Positions 1 to 8,322 of a DNA stretch of 64,000 nt are shown in pieces. Origin of the DNA: Halorubrum sp. Hd13 (GTDB lineage Archaea; Halobacteriota; Halobacteria; Halobacteriales; Haloferacaceae); assembly GCF_002252755.1 (NCBI RefSeq), contig NZ_NHOY01000121.1:25260-89259 (forward strand), given 5' to 3'. A program made the translations under genes and the position numbers. Under the pieces are notes generated by a model that saw nothing but the letters and a program-made list of their open reading frames with translations, made no database searches and was not told where the DNA came from. Every line of letters starts with the position of its first letter. Position 1 is the stretch's first letter.

Positions 1-752
1 AGCGCGGGGACCGAGGTGTCGACGTCCCACGGCTTGATCGAGTCCCCCGAGCGGTCGCCCGTGACGTGCGTCTCCGGGACGTACCGGTGGGCCACGACGC
101 TGGCGGTGAGCGCGAACGCGGCGGCGACGGCGAAGGCGGCCGCGTTGCCCGCCAGTGACGAGACGACCCCGCCGAGCACGAGCCCGGCCGGGAACCCCAT
201 CGTGATCCCGCCGCGGACGACGCCCATGTTCGTCCCGCGCGACCCGCTGTCGGAGAGGTCGGCGGCGATGGTGTAGGCGGTCGCGAACACCGCGGCGGAG
301 CCGAACCCCCAGAGGACCCGCGCGAGGAGGAACCACGTCTCCGGCGCGACGAAGACAGACAACGGGGCGAGCCACCAGTCCGGGCCGATCGCGACGGCGC
401 CGACCGCGGCCCGCGGGAGCGCCGCCGCGAGCGGGCGGAGCGACTCGGCCGGCGGCATCGCGAGCGCGACGACGTACCCGAGCGTCGCGATTCCCTCGAC
501 CAGCAGTCCGTACACGAACGGCTTGCGCGTCCCGTACCTGTCGACGAGGGCGCCGGCCGGCCCGTTCGCGACGAGCCGCACCCAGCGGTTCGCCGAGAGG
601 ATGACGCCGACCATGAACGCCGAGATTCCGAGGACGGCGCCGAGGTTCGGCAGGATCGGGAAGACGACTCCGCCGCCGAACCCGACGAAGAACGTGCTGG
701 CGATGACAGCGAGCAGCACGGTGGGCGGGCGATCGAAGCCGAACCGTCCCAT
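1..752 (-). CDS. MFS transporter, partial (C-terminus outside window)
   Basis: This is a major facilitator superfamily permease, probably a drug or metabolite exporter in the cytoplasmic membrane. About 250 residues are visible from an ATG at 750-752, and the 3' end runs off the window. The product begins MGRFGFDRPPTVLLAV and has several hydrophobic helices. The loop after the second helix carries LVDRYGTRKPFVYG (near residue 65-80), the classical MFS motif A region (G-x-x-x-D-R-x-G-R-K). It lies 81 nt downstream of a TetR-family gene on the same strand, which suggests a repressor-efflux pair. The substrate cannot be read from sequence. Confidence 0.85.
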   Translation of the reverse strand, partial: MGRFGFDRPPTVLLAVIASTFFVGFGGGVVFPILPNLGAVLGISAFMVGVILSANRWVRLVANGPAGALVDRYGTRKPFVYGLLVEGIATLGYVVALAMPPAESLRPLAAALPRAAVGAVAIGPDWWLAPLSVFVAPETWFLLARVLWGFGSAAVFATAYTIAADLSDSGSRGTNMGVVRGGITMGFPAGLVLGGVVSSLAGNAAAFAVAAAFALTASVVAHRYVPETHVTGDRSGDSIKPWDVDTSVPA

Positions 753-833
753 CTCAGACACCTCGCGGGGACGCCGCGTCTCCTTCGCGCCGTTCCGGCG
801 CCGACCCGTTCCCCGACCGCGTCGGTGTCGCGG

Positions 834-1640
834 TCATTCCGTCTCGTCGTCGCGGCTCATCGCGGCGATCCCGTCCTCAAGCGAGGGGAGCGCCACCCCA
901 TCGGCGAGCAGCGGCGCGACGATCCGCTGGAGGGTCGCCTCGGCGACCCGCCGGGTGTATGTCGGCTCGGGGAGGTCGTCGACGGCCGTCGCGTCGCCGC
1001 CCTCGGCGGTAGCGCCGTCACCGTCCGCGTCGGCCTCGTCACTATCGCCCGCCCCGTCGGCCTCGTCTCCATCGCCCGCCCCGTCGGCCTCGTCTCTATC
1101 GCCCGCCCCGTCGCCGTCCCCGCCGGTGAGCGTGATCTGTCGGGTCCGCGCGCCGTCGAGCGTCGCGACCACGAGCGCCGCCGTCTCCTCGACGTCGACC
1201 TCGCGGAACGTCCCGTTCTCGATCCCCGATTCGAGGATGTCGGCGACGGTGCCGCGGAGCAGGCGGTCGCTCCTGACCAGCTGTTCCCGGATCCGCTCGT
1301 TGAACGGCCCCTGCGTCCGGAGTTCGAGGAGGGCGATGTGGAACGCCTCGCGGTCGACGGCGTCGGCCTCGAAGACGAACCAGCCGACGAACCCCGCGAG
1401 CCGCTCGATCGGGGGCTCGTCGGCGTGAGCTCGGATCCGAGCCTCGGAGTCGGTGATGACGTAGTCGAGGAACGCGACGAGCAGGTCCTCCTTCGTGTCG
1501 TAGTGGTAGTGGAGCAGGGACTTGCTCTTCGAGCACTCGTCGGCGATGTCCTGCATCGTCACGTCGGCGTAGCCGTGGGCGCGGAGCGCGCGGTAGACCC
1601 CGTCCATGATCTCCTCGGCCGCGCTCGGCTGATCGCTCAT
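834..1640 (-). CDS. TetR/AcrR family transcriptional repressor
   Basis: A 268-residue one-component repressor. The N-terminal helix-turn-helix spans about residues 12-52 (DVTMQDIADECSKSKSLLHY), followed by the helical ligand-binding TetR core. Between about residues 180 and 215 there is an acidic low-complexity insertion of repeated D/G/E/A, encoded by three 27-bp tandem units, which replaces ordinary TetR sequence and is probably a disordered loop. The ATG at 1638-1640 directly abuts an 18-bp palindrome, implying autoregulation. The gene precedes the MFS transporter on the same strand, so it most likely controls that pump. Confidence 0.9.
   Translation of the reverse strand: MSDQPSAAEEIMDGVYRALRAHGYADVTMQDIADECSKSKSLLHYHYDTKEDLLVAFLDYVITDSEARIRAHADEPPIERLAGFVGWFVFEADAVDREAFHIALLELRTQGPFNERIREQLVRSDRLLRGTVADILESGIENGTFREVDVEETAALVVATLDGARTRQITLTGGDGDGAGDRDEADGAGDGDEADGAGDSDEADADGDGATAEGGDATAVDDLPEPTYTRRVAEATLQRIVAPLLADGVALPSLEDGIAAMSRDDETE
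1033..1113. repeat. 27-bp tandem repeat x3 inside the TetR gene
   Basis: Three in-frame units (1033-1059, 1060-1086, 1087-1113) differ at only a few positions and end in the shared stretch atcgcccgccccgtcg. They encode a repeated acidic D-G-A-G-D-x-D-E-A segment. Copy number may vary between strains because the units are nearly identical. Confidence 0.85.
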
Positions 1641-1658
1641 TGACTGACCGGTCAGTCA
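1641..1658. promoter_or_regulatory. TetR operator: perfect 18-bp palindrome
   Basis: TGACTGACCGGTCAGTCA is its own reverse complement and sits immediately 5' of the TetR start codon. Such palindromes are typical TetR-family operators. If the transcript is leaderless, a repressor here would cover the transcription start. A TTTACC stretch about 28 nt from the ATG is a weak TATA-like element. Confidence 0.8.
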
Positions 1659-1864
1659 GCGACCGGTAAATCCCTATCGGTCGGGGTTCGAACGGCCGGT
1701 TCGCGGGTCGCCTTCGGTCCCCGTTCGTCGACTGCCGACCCCCGCTCGCTGCCCGTCGGGCCGCGTTTCCCGACCGTCGACCGCCGGGCCGCGACTGGAC
1801 CGGCGGCTCACGGGCGTAGAACGGTCGAAAAGCCGATACAACCTCGAAACGTCGACGTCAGCGG

Positions 1865-2059
1865 TTACAGACGGGTGACGTTCGTGGCGCGCGGACCCTT
1901 GTCCGCCTCCTCGATGTCGAACTCGACTTCCTGACCTTCCTCCAGGTCCGGGCCGCCGACGTCCTCCATGTGGAAGAACACGTCCTCGTCCGCGTCGTCA
2001 GTCTCGATAAATCCGTAGCCGCCGGTGTCGTTGAAGAAGTCAACCTTCCCTTTCGCCAT
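1865..2059 (-). CDS. cspA: Cold-shock domain protein
   Basis: A 64-residue CspA-type nucleic-acid-binding OB-fold protein. RNP-1 is GGYGFIE (about residues 13-19) and RNP-2 is VFFHM (about 27-31). The length is normal for the family and the surface is acidic, as expected in a halophile. A TATA-like TTTTATG on the minus strand (about 2083-2091) is 28 nt from the ATG, consistent with a leaderless mRNA. It probably acts as an RNA chaperone. It is divergent from sdhC. Confidence 0.95.
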   Translation of the reverse strand: MAKGKVDFFNDTGGYGFIETDDADEDVFFHMEDVGGPDLEEGQEVEFDIEEADKGPRATNVTRL

Positions 2060-2180
2060 TGCGTCCGTAAGAGCGGGAGGAGTACATAAAAGGCTTCCGC
2101 GAGCGGGGGCTCTGTGTCAAGAGCAAACACACCCCCGATACGGCGGGCCGCTGTCGGGGTCGATCCCGCCGTGTTAGAAA

Positions 2181-2189
2181 CTACTATAC
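2181..2189 (+). promoter_or_regulatory. TATA box of the sdhCDBA operon
   Basis: CTACTATAC is centred about 28 nt upstream of the sdhC ATG at 2214, the spacing expected for a leaderless archaeal transcript. Confidence 0.6.
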
Positions 2190-2213
2190 GACCCCAGTGC
2201 GGAACCGTTAGAT

Positions 2214-2639
2214 ATGAGTCAGTCGTACAATCGAGGCCTCATTGAGGACTTCAGTCGGTGGCGGGAGTTCGAGGCGGGGATGTGGGCCTGGATCTTCCAT
2301 AAGTTCACGGGCTGGGTGCTTATCGGATACCTGTTCACCCACATCGCCGTGTTGAGTACCGGTATCCCTGCGGCAGGCGCGAGCGAAGCCGCGATCATGG
2401 CCGGAGAGGACGTGTACACCCAGACGATCGTCAGCCTCGAGAGCCTGCTGTTGGTGCGGCTCTTGGAGGTCGGCCTGCTCGCGGTGGCCGTGTTCCACAT
2501 GCTCAACGGCACCCGGCTCCTCCTCGTCGACCTCGGGGTCGGCCTGGACGCACAAGACAAGAGCTTCTACGCGTCACTCATCCTGACCGGAGCGATCACC
2601 GTCGCGTCGGTGCCGACGTTCATCGCGGGGGCGTTCTGA
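2214..2639 (+). CDS. sdhC: Succinate dehydrogenase cytochrome b subunit
   Basis: A 141-residue membrane anchor of complex II (succinate:quinone oxidoreductase). It has three hydrophobic helices at about residues 33-50, 80-105 and 118-138. Histidines in the first (H29, H43) and second (VAVFHMLNG) helical regions are candidate haem b ligands. It is the first gene of sdhCDBA; its stop is separated from sdhD by one nucleotide. Function is inferred from gene order and topology, with clear similarity to SdhC. Confidence 0.92.
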   Translation: MSQSYNRGLIEDFSRWREFEAGMWAWIFHKFTGWVLIGYLFTHIAVLSTGIPAAGASEAAIMAGEDVYTQTIVSLESLLLVRLLEVGLLAVAVFHMLNGTRLLLVDLGVGLDAQDKSFYASLILTGAITVASVPTFIAGAF

Positions 2640-2640
2640 G

Positions 2641-3012
2641 ATGGCGGAGCGCTACTCCTCGTTCAAATCCGGCGGTCGGATGTGGCTGCTCCAGCGGGTC
2701 ACGGCGGCGTTCCTGCTCGTCGTGCTGGCGTTCCACTTCTTCCTGCTCCACTTCGTCCACCACGCTGACGAGGTGTCGTTCCTCGCCAGCTCGGGGCGGA
2801 TGGAGAGCCTGAGCTACTACTCGCTGATGATCCTCTTCCTCGTGACGGCGACGTTCCACGGGGTCAACGGCGTCTACAACGCCCTCGTCAACCAGGGACT
2901 CACCGGCACCAAACGCACCGTCATCAAGTGGACCCTCGTCGCCGCGAGCGCGGTCCTGATCGTTCAGGGCGTGCGCACCGCGAACGCGTGGGCGGGAATC
3001 GGACTCTACTGA
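2641..3012 (+). CDS. sdhD: Succinate dehydrogenase membrane anchor subunit
   Basis: A 123-residue protein with three transmembrane helices, the second membrane anchor of complex II. LAFHFFLLHFVHHADE (about residues 33-48) and TFHGVNGVYN (about 72-81) supply histidines likely to bind haem or line the quinone pocket. It sits between sdhC (1-nt gap) and sdhB (7-nt gap). Confidence 0.92.
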   Translation: MAERYSSFKSGGRMWLLQRVTAAFLLVVLAFHFFLLHFVHHADEVSFLASSGRMESLSYYSLMILFLVTATFHGVNGVYNALVNQGLTGTKRTVIKWTLVAASAVLIVQGVRTANAWAGIGLY

Positions 3013-3019
3013 ACCGACC

Positions 3020-3910
3020 ATGAGCACACAGATACCGAAGCAGACCGAGGAATCGAGCGAGACCGAAGCGGAGACCGACGTCGCCTCCAAGGGCGACGAA
3101 CGGCGGGCCGAGAAGCGCCGCCGGGCCGCGGAGGAACGCGCCCGCAGACAGGCCGAGGAGGCCGAGAAGGCCGCGGCCGACGAGGACACGATCGAGCTGA
3201 AGGTGTTCCGATACGACCCGGAGGTGGAGGGGAAACAGGAACCCCGATTCGACACGTTCCACGTTCCCTTCACGAAGGGGATGACCGTCCTCGACGCCCT
3301 GATGTACTCGCGGGATAACTACGACTCCTCGCTCACGTTCCGTCACTCCTGTCGGCAGGCGGTGTGCGGTTCGGACGCCATGTTCGTCAACGGCGGCCAG
3401 AAGCTGGCGTGTAAGACGCAGATCGTCGACCTCGAGGAGCCGATCCGCGTCGAGCCGCTCCCGCACGCCGAGGTCGAGAAGGACCTCGTCGTCGACATGG
3501 AGCACTTCTACGACCAGATGGAGGCCGTCGAGCCGTACTTCCAGACGGACGAGTACCCCGACGGGGAGCTGGAGGAGCAGCGCCAGACGCGGGAGAACCG
3601 CGAGAAGGTGAAGATGTCGACGCGCTGCATCTGGTGCGGCGCGTGCATGTCCTCGTGTAACATCGCCGCCGGCGACAACGAGTACCTCGGGCCCGCCGCG
3701 ATCAACAAGGCGTACCGGTTCGCCATGGACGAGCGCGAGGGCGAGGAGATGAAACAGAAGCGGCTGGAGATCATCGAGCAGGAGCACGGCGTCTGGCGGT
3801 GTCAGACCCAGTTCTCCTGTACCGAAGTGTGCCCGAAGGACATCCCCCTCACCGAGCACATCCAGGAGCTGAAGCGCGAAGCGGTGAAGAACAACCTGAA
3901 GTTCTGGTAA
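3020..3910 (+). CDS. sdhB: Succinate dehydrogenase iron-sulfur subunit
   Basis: A 296-residue electron-transfer subunit of complex II. The 2Fe-2S loop is SCRQAVCGSDAM...LAC, with Asp in the third-ligand position as in E. coli SdhB. The C-terminal ferredoxin domain has CIWCGACMSSC and CQTQFSCTEVCPK for the 4Fe-4S and 3Fe-4S clusters. The first roughly 55 residues form a charged, probably coiled extension rich in E, A, R and K that is longer than in bacterial SdhB. Electrons would pass from SdhA FAD to the quinone held by SdhC and SdhD. Confidence 0.96.
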   Translation: MSTQIPKQTEESSETEAETDVASKGDERRAEKRRRAAEERARRQAEEAEKAAADEDTIELKVFRYDPEVEGKQEPRFDTFHVPFTKGMTVLDALMYSRDNYDSSLTFRHSCRQAVCGSDAMFVNGGQKLACKTQIVDLEEPIRVEPLPHAEVEKDLVVDMEHFYDQMEAVEPYFQTDEYPDGELEEQRQTRENREKVKMSTRCIWCGACMSSCNIAAGDNEYLGPAAINKAYRFAMDEREGEEMKQKRLEIIEQEHGVWRCQTQFSCTEVCPKDIPLTEHIQELKREAVKNNLKFW

Positions 3911-3963
3911 CGGCGGGAGACACTCTCAAGGGCATTCGGAACCAACCGACTATCATAACCACA

Positions 3964-5793
3964 ATGCACGAACACGACGTCATCGTTGTCGGCGCCGGGG
4001 GGGCGGGACTCCGGGCGGCGATCGCAGCACAGGAAGCCGGGGCCGACGTGGCCATCGTCTCGAAACTGCACCCGGTCCGCTCGCACACGGGCGCGGCCGA
4101 GGGAGGAATTAACGCGGCGCTGCGCGACGCCGACTCCTGGCAGGACCACGCATACGACACCATGAAGGGGTCGGACTACCTCGGCGACGCGCCGGCGGTC
4201 GAGGCGCTCTGTCAGGAGAGCCCGGAGGAGGTCATCCAGCTGGAACACTGGGGAATGCCGTTCTCCCGCGAGGAGGACGGTCGCGTCTCCCAGCGCCCGT
4301 TCGGCGGGCTCTCGTTCCCCCGGACGACGTACGCCGGCGCCGAGACCGGCCACCAGATGCTCCACACGATGTACGAGCAGGTGGTCAAACGCGGCGTTAC
4401 GGTGTACGACGAGTGGCACGTGATGGACCTCGCCGTCACCGACGAGGACGACCCGGCCGACCGCACCTGCCACGGCGTCGTCGCCTACGACATCCAGAGC
4501 GGCGAGGTCAGCGGCTTCCGCGCCGACAACGGCGTCATCCTCGCGACGGGGGGGATGGGGCAGGTGTTCGACCACACCACCAACGCGGTCGCGAACACCG
4601 GCGACGGCGTCGCGATGGCGTACCGCGCCGGCGTCCCGATGGAGGACATGGAGTTCATCCAGTTCCACCCGACCACGCTGCCGTCGACGGGGGTCCTGAT
4701 CTCGGAGGGGGTCCGCGGCGAGGGCGGCATCCTCTACAACAGCGAGGGCGAGCGGTTCATGTTCGAGCACGGCTACGCGAACAACGACGGCGAGCTCGCC
4801 TCCCGCGACGTGGTCTCCCGCGCCGAGCTGACCGAGGTCAACGAGGGGCGCGGCATCGAGGACGAGTACGTCCACCTCGACATGCGCCACTTGGGCGAGG
4901 AGCGCATCCTCGACCGGCTGGAGAACATCCTCCACCTCGCGGAGGACTTCGAGGGCGCCGACGGGCTCACGGAGCCGATGCCCGTCAAGCCCGGTCAGCA
5001 CTACGCGATGGGCGGCATCGAGACGAACGAGCACGGCGAAACCGCCATCGACGGGCTGTACGCCGCCGGCGAGTGCGCCTGCGCGTCGGTCCACGGCGCG
5101 AACCGCCTCGGCGGCAACGCGCTCCCGGAGCTCATCGTCTTCGGCAAGCGCGCCGGTCGTCACGCCGCCGGCGAGGACATGGGCGAGGCAACGGTCACGA
5201 CCGGGAAAGACGGCGAGTGGGAGGCCGCCGACTACGAGTTCGAGATCGAGGTCGGCGAGACGGGCGGGAAGGGCCCCGCCGCGGCCGACGGCGGCGCGGT
5301 GGCGTCCGACGCCGAGAGCGTCCTCGGTGCCACCGTCGAGCGCGCCAAGGACCGAGTCGACGAGCTCCTCGCGCGCAAGGGCCGCAACCACGCGGAGATC
5401 CGCTCGAAGGTCCAAGAGACGATGACGGCCAACGTCAACGTGTTCCGCGAGGAGGGCCGGCTCGAGGAGACGCTCGGCGACCTCCGCGAGGCGCGGGAGG
5501 CGTACAAGGACGTCGCCGTCTCCGACCCGTCACGGACGTTCAACACCGACCTGATCCACACGATGGAGACGCGGAACATCCTCGACATCGCCGAGGCGCT
5601 CACGATGGGCGCGCTCGCGCGCAAGGAGTTCCGCGGCGCTCACTGGCGGAAGGAACACCAAGAACGCAAAGACGAGAACTGGCTGAAGCACACGCTCGTC
5701 TCGTGGAACGACGGCGAGCCGGAGCTGTGGTATAAGCCGACGATCCTCGAGGGCGAGAACAAGACGTACGAGCCGAAGAGCCGGTCGTACTGA
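3964..5793 (+). CDS. sdhA: Succinate dehydrogenase flavoprotein subunit
   Basis: A 609-residue FAD-linked catalytic subunit that oxidises succinate to fumarate. The start MHEHDVIVVGAGGAGLRAAI at 3964 places the Rossmann FAD motif at the N-terminus; a longer in-frame reading from 3799 overlaps sdhB and is rejected. HTGAAEGG near residue 40 is the flavinylation-loop signature, HPTTLPSTG and RGEGG belong to the dicarboxylate site, and HYAMGGI is near residue 343. A low-complexity G/A/D insertion lies around residues 430-450. It is the last gene of sdhCDBA. Confidence 0.97.
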   Translation: MHEHDVIVVGAGGAGLRAAIAAQEAGADVAIVSKLHPVRSHTGAAEGGINAALRDADSWQDHAYDTMKGSDYLGDAPAVEALCQESPEEVIQLEHWGMPFSREEDGRVSQRPFGGLSFPRTTYAGAETGHQMLHTMYEQVVKRGVTVYDEWHVMDLAVTDEDDPADRTCHGVVAYDIQSGEVSGFRADNGVILATGGMGQVFDHTTNAVANTGDGVAMAYRAGVPMEDMEFIQFHPTTLPSTGVLISEGVRGEGGILYNSEGERFMFEHGYANNDGELASRDVVSRAELTEVNEGRGIEDEYVHLDMRHLGEERILDRLENILHLAEDFEGADGLTEPMPVKPGQHYAMGGIETNEHGETAIDGLYAAGECACASVHGANRLGGNALPELIVFGKRAGRHAAGEDMGEATVTTGKDGEWEAADYEFEIEVGETGGKGPAAADGGAVASDAESVLGATVERAKDRVDELLARKGRNHAEIRSKVQETMTANVNVFREEGRLEETLGDLREAREAYKDVAVSDPSRTFNTDLIHTMETRNILDIAEALTMGALARKEFRGAHWRKEHQERKDENWLKHTLVSWNDGEPELWYKPTILEGENKTYEPKSRSY

Positions 5794-5817
5794 GCCGTCG
5801 GACGCGACGCGATCGCG

Positions 5818-5849
5818 CCGACCCGGTCGCCCCGGGGCGACCGGGTCGG
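5818..5849. repeat. 32-bp perfect palindrome downstream of sdhA
   Basis: The arms (5818-5833 and 5834-5849) are exact reverse complements with no loop; the centre is CGCCCCGGGGCG. It begins 25 nt after the sdhA stop. It could form a GC-rich cruciform or RNA hairpin that acts as a 3'-end processing or stability element. A T-run (about 5961-5965) lies farther downstream. Confidence 0.85.
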
Positions 5850-6059
5850 GCACGATCGTTCCGGATCGTTCACGGTCTCCTATCCGTCGTCGGTCGAAAG
5901 AGTCGGCGCGTTCCGGCGTCGACACTCTCTGCGCGGCGATCTCGCGATCGACGAACTGTCGTTTTTGGCCGATAGGAACCGTCTCGTTACCGTTCCGATC
6001 GATTACGACGATCGTTGAATAGGGGATTTATTATCGTCGAACTCGACGCTTCGGACAAG

Positions 6060-6278
6060 ATGTTAGAGACACGCACCGCGGCGCCGGCCCTGCCGTCGGA
6101 GCTGCAGTCGCCCCGCGCGAAGCTCGTGTACCTGTACCTGACGACGAACGGCGACGCGACCGTCTCGGAGATGGGCGACTCGCTCGGGATGAAGAAGATC
6201 TCGCTGTACAGCATCCTGAAGACCCTCAAGCGAGAGGGGATGGTCGACTGCGACGGCGAATCCTACCAGCTGAACTGA
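6060..6278 (+). CDS. Small winged-helix DNA-binding protein
   Basis: A 72-residue protein, almost entirely one winged-helix domain: ATVSEMGDSLGMKKISLYSI (about residues 31-50) is the helix-turn-helix, followed by a wing ending at the C-terminus. It resembles MarR/TrmB-type DNA-binding domains without an effector domain. The ATG at 6060 is chosen over an upstream TTG because a TATA box (ATTTATTAT, 6026-6034) is centred 30 nt upstream. Targets are unknown. Confidence 0.8.
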   Translation: MLETRTAAPALPSELQSPRAKLVYLYLTTNGDATVSEMGDSLGMKKISLYSILKTLKREGMVDCDGESYQLN

Positions 6279-6356
6279 GCCCTCGCCCCGCCGCGTTCTG
6301 AAGACTCCGCGACCCCCCAGCGGAGCGTTTAGGGGCTCGCGGGACGCAGTACGTCC

Positions 6357-6992
6357 GTGGACGCGAATCAACAGGAGTTCCGGAACCCGTTCGGGATGGA
6401 CACGGCCTGCGAGAACTGCCCCGAGCTGTGCGACGCGCGGGAGCGCGTCGTCCACGGGTACGGTGACGTGGGCGCCGAGTTCCTCGTCGTCGGGACCGGG
6501 CCGACCGCGGCCGCCGAGGAGAACGGCGTCCCGTTCACGGGCGCGGAGGGCGGCGAGCGGGTCCAGTCCATTTTCGCCGACCTCGGGTTCGTGCGCTCGT
6601 CGCCGGACGCGGCGGAGCCGGACGTTCAGAACGTCTTCTTCACGAGCCTGACGCGCTGCCGACACCCGGAGCGCGAGCCGACCGACCGCGAGGTCGACAC
6701 CTGCGAGCCGTTCCTCAACGCGGAGATCCGGATGATCAACCCGCAGATAATCGTCCCCGTCGGGGAGCGGCCGCTCCGCGAACTCGCGGTCGAGTACACG
6801 ACGCGGCGCCCCGACTCCTTCGACGTCGACGCCGAGCACGCGACGACCATCCGCGGCCGCGGGTTCGAGCTGGTGCCGATGAAGGAGCCGGAGTCGATGA
6901 CCGACGCCGAGGCCGACGCTTTTCGCGATCACATGCGCGAGAACGTGTTGAGCCGGGATTACCGGCAGACGAAGGGCCGGCAGAGCCGCTGA
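6357..6992 (+). CDS. Uracil-DNA glycosylase superfamily protein (divergent)
   Basis: A 211-residue GTG-start protein resembling family 4/5 uracil-DNA glycosylases. The likely Fe-S cysteines are in CENCPELC (about residues 18-25), TRCRHP (about 100) and the later DTCEPFL; the motif A loop is GTGPTAAAEENGVPFTG (about 50-66). The second catalytic motif, usually built around HPS, is not evident; the corresponding stretch reads LVPMKEPESMT. It may be an inactive or altered-specificity relative, so activity on uracil should not be assumed. Confidence 0.75.
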   Translation: MDANQQEFRNPFGMDTACENCPELCDARERVVHGYGDVGAEFLVVGTGPTAAAEENGVPFTGAEGGERVQSIFADLGFVRSSPDAAEPDVQNVFFTSLTRCRHPEREPTDREVDTCEPFLNAEIRMINPQIIVPVGERPLRELAVEYTTRRPDSFDVDAEHATTIRGRGFELVPMKEPESMTDAEADAFRDHMRENVLSRDYRQTKGRQSR

Positions 6993-7055
6993 CAACCGAA
7001 TTCCGGGGCGTCGCGAACCGCCGGTACAGCGATCTACCGGTGCCGCGAACCGCCG

Positions 7056-8231
7056 TCAGTCTTCGAGGTCGACGTCGCGGAGGATCTCCTCGGTCGCGTC
7101 CCGGCTGTCCGCCCCGAACGCGCAGTCGATGAGGATGTGGCCGCCGAGTGTCGACGGGGATATCACTTGATCGGCGCCGGCGCGGCGGAGCTTGTCCACG
7201 TTTTCGCGCTGCGTCACCGCCGCGACGATCCGCACGTCTGGGTTGAGCTGGCGGGCGGTAAGGATGGCGAGCGCGTCGCGCGCGTCGTCCTCGGTCGCGA
7301 CGACGACCGCGCGGGCGCCGTCGAGGTTGACCCGTTCGAGCGGTTCCACGTCGCTGGGGTCCGCGGTGTACACCGGGACCTCGTGGTCGGCGAGCCGCCG
7401 GGCGGCCGTCTCGTCCGGCGTCACCACGGCGTAATCGACGCCGTCGCGCTCGTCGAGTTCTTCGAGTATCGGTTCCGTCAGGTCCCCGTAGCCGAGCACG
7501 AGGACGTGGTCGTCGAGGAGGTCTATCTGTCTGTCTGTCATCTTTCCGAGCGCCTTGGAGAGCTGCGCCTCGATGGCGGGCGTGAGGAGGACCCCGAGCG
7601 CCACCGCGAACGCGGCGACGTTCATCACGAGCGAGGAGAGCACGAACAGCTGGGCGATGTCGGCGGCCGCGCCGGCCTCCGGCGTCACGTCGCCGTAGCC
7701 GACCGTGGAGGCGGTGACGACGGTGAAGTAGAAGGCGTCGACGATCGTCTCCACCCCGTTGAACTGGTCGCGGAGCGCGTACGTGCCGACCGTTCCGTAC
7801 GAGACGGCCGTCACGAGCGCTGCGCCCGCCGCGAGCTGCGTCGGCGACGGGGAGAAGCGCCTGTCGAATCGTCCGCGGTTGTAGACGAGCGGGGGCACCG
7901 ACAGGACCGACAGCGCGACCAGCGGGAACGACAGCACCGACGCCTGCATCAGCCCCTGAATCGCGGTCAGGGGCAGCAGGACCGCCGTGGAGTGCCAACC
8001 CACCCGGTAGCCGTTCTTCAGCGCGAAGCCGCTGCCGAGCATCGCGAAGCCGGTGATCGTCCCCGTGAATCCGACCGTCTGGCGGACGACGTCGGGGACG
8101 AGAGGGGCGAGCGGCCCGTCGACGCCGAGCCCGCCGATCTGGGCGAGTCCGGCGAGGATCGACAGGACCGCGACCGCGAACGTCAGGGCGATGGACGCCC
8201 GCACGGTCACCCAGTCGCGGGTCAGCTCCAT
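7056..8231 (-). CDS. Potassium channel with C-terminal RCK/TrkA-N domain
   Basis: A 391-residue membrane protein. The N-terminal half is hydrophobic, with several helices before a two-helix K+ pore whose selectivity filter TVGYGD is at residues 176-181. After a linker with MTDRQIDLLDDHVLVLGYGD comes a Rossmann NAD-binding RCK domain (about 240-391) that gates the pore. The additional N-terminal helices are more than the minimal two-helix MthK layout. It is divergent from a TrkA-C gene, the intergenic region carrying a TATA-like box for each direction. Confidence 0.9.
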   Translation of the reverse strand: MELTRDWVTVRASIALTFAVAVLSILAGLAQIGGLGVDGPLAPLVPDVVRQTVGFTGTITGFAMLGSGFALKNGYRVGWHSTAVLLPLTAIQGLMQASVLSFPLVALSVLSVPPLVYNRGRFDRRFSPSPTQLAAGAALVTAVSYGTVGTYALRDQFNGVETIVDAFYFTVVTASTVGYGDVTPEAGAAADIAQLFVLSSLVMNVAAFAVALGVLLTPAIEAQLSKALGKMTDRQIDLLDDHVLVLGYGDLTEPILEELDERDGVDYAVVTPDETAARRLADHEVPVYTADPSDVEPLERVNLDGARAVVVATEDDARDALAILTARQLNPDVRIVAAVTQRENVDKLRRAGADQVISPSTLGGHILIDCAFGADSRDATEEILRDVDLED

Positions 8232-8322
8232 ACCGGCCCGTCGCCGAGGCTTGACTTAAACCCCGCGAGGGCGGAGCGGCGGCGGCGACAGGGGTTTAAC
8301 CTCACCGCCGAGTGTGGGGCGT
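8232..8322. promoter_or_regulatory. Divergent promoters between K+ channel and TrkA-C genes
   Basis: GTTTAAGTC on the minus strand (about 8254-8262) is about 28 nt from the channel ATG. GGTTTAACC on the plus strand (about 8292-8301) is about 26 nt from the ATG at 8323. Both fit leaderless transcripts, and the second supports the 8323 start. Confidence 0.6.

Noticed and set aside
3799..3963. N-terminal extension of sdhA to 3799
   Set aside because: It overlaps sdhB by more than 100 bases and its residues do not fit the flavoprotein; the FAD motif starts at the ATG at 3964.
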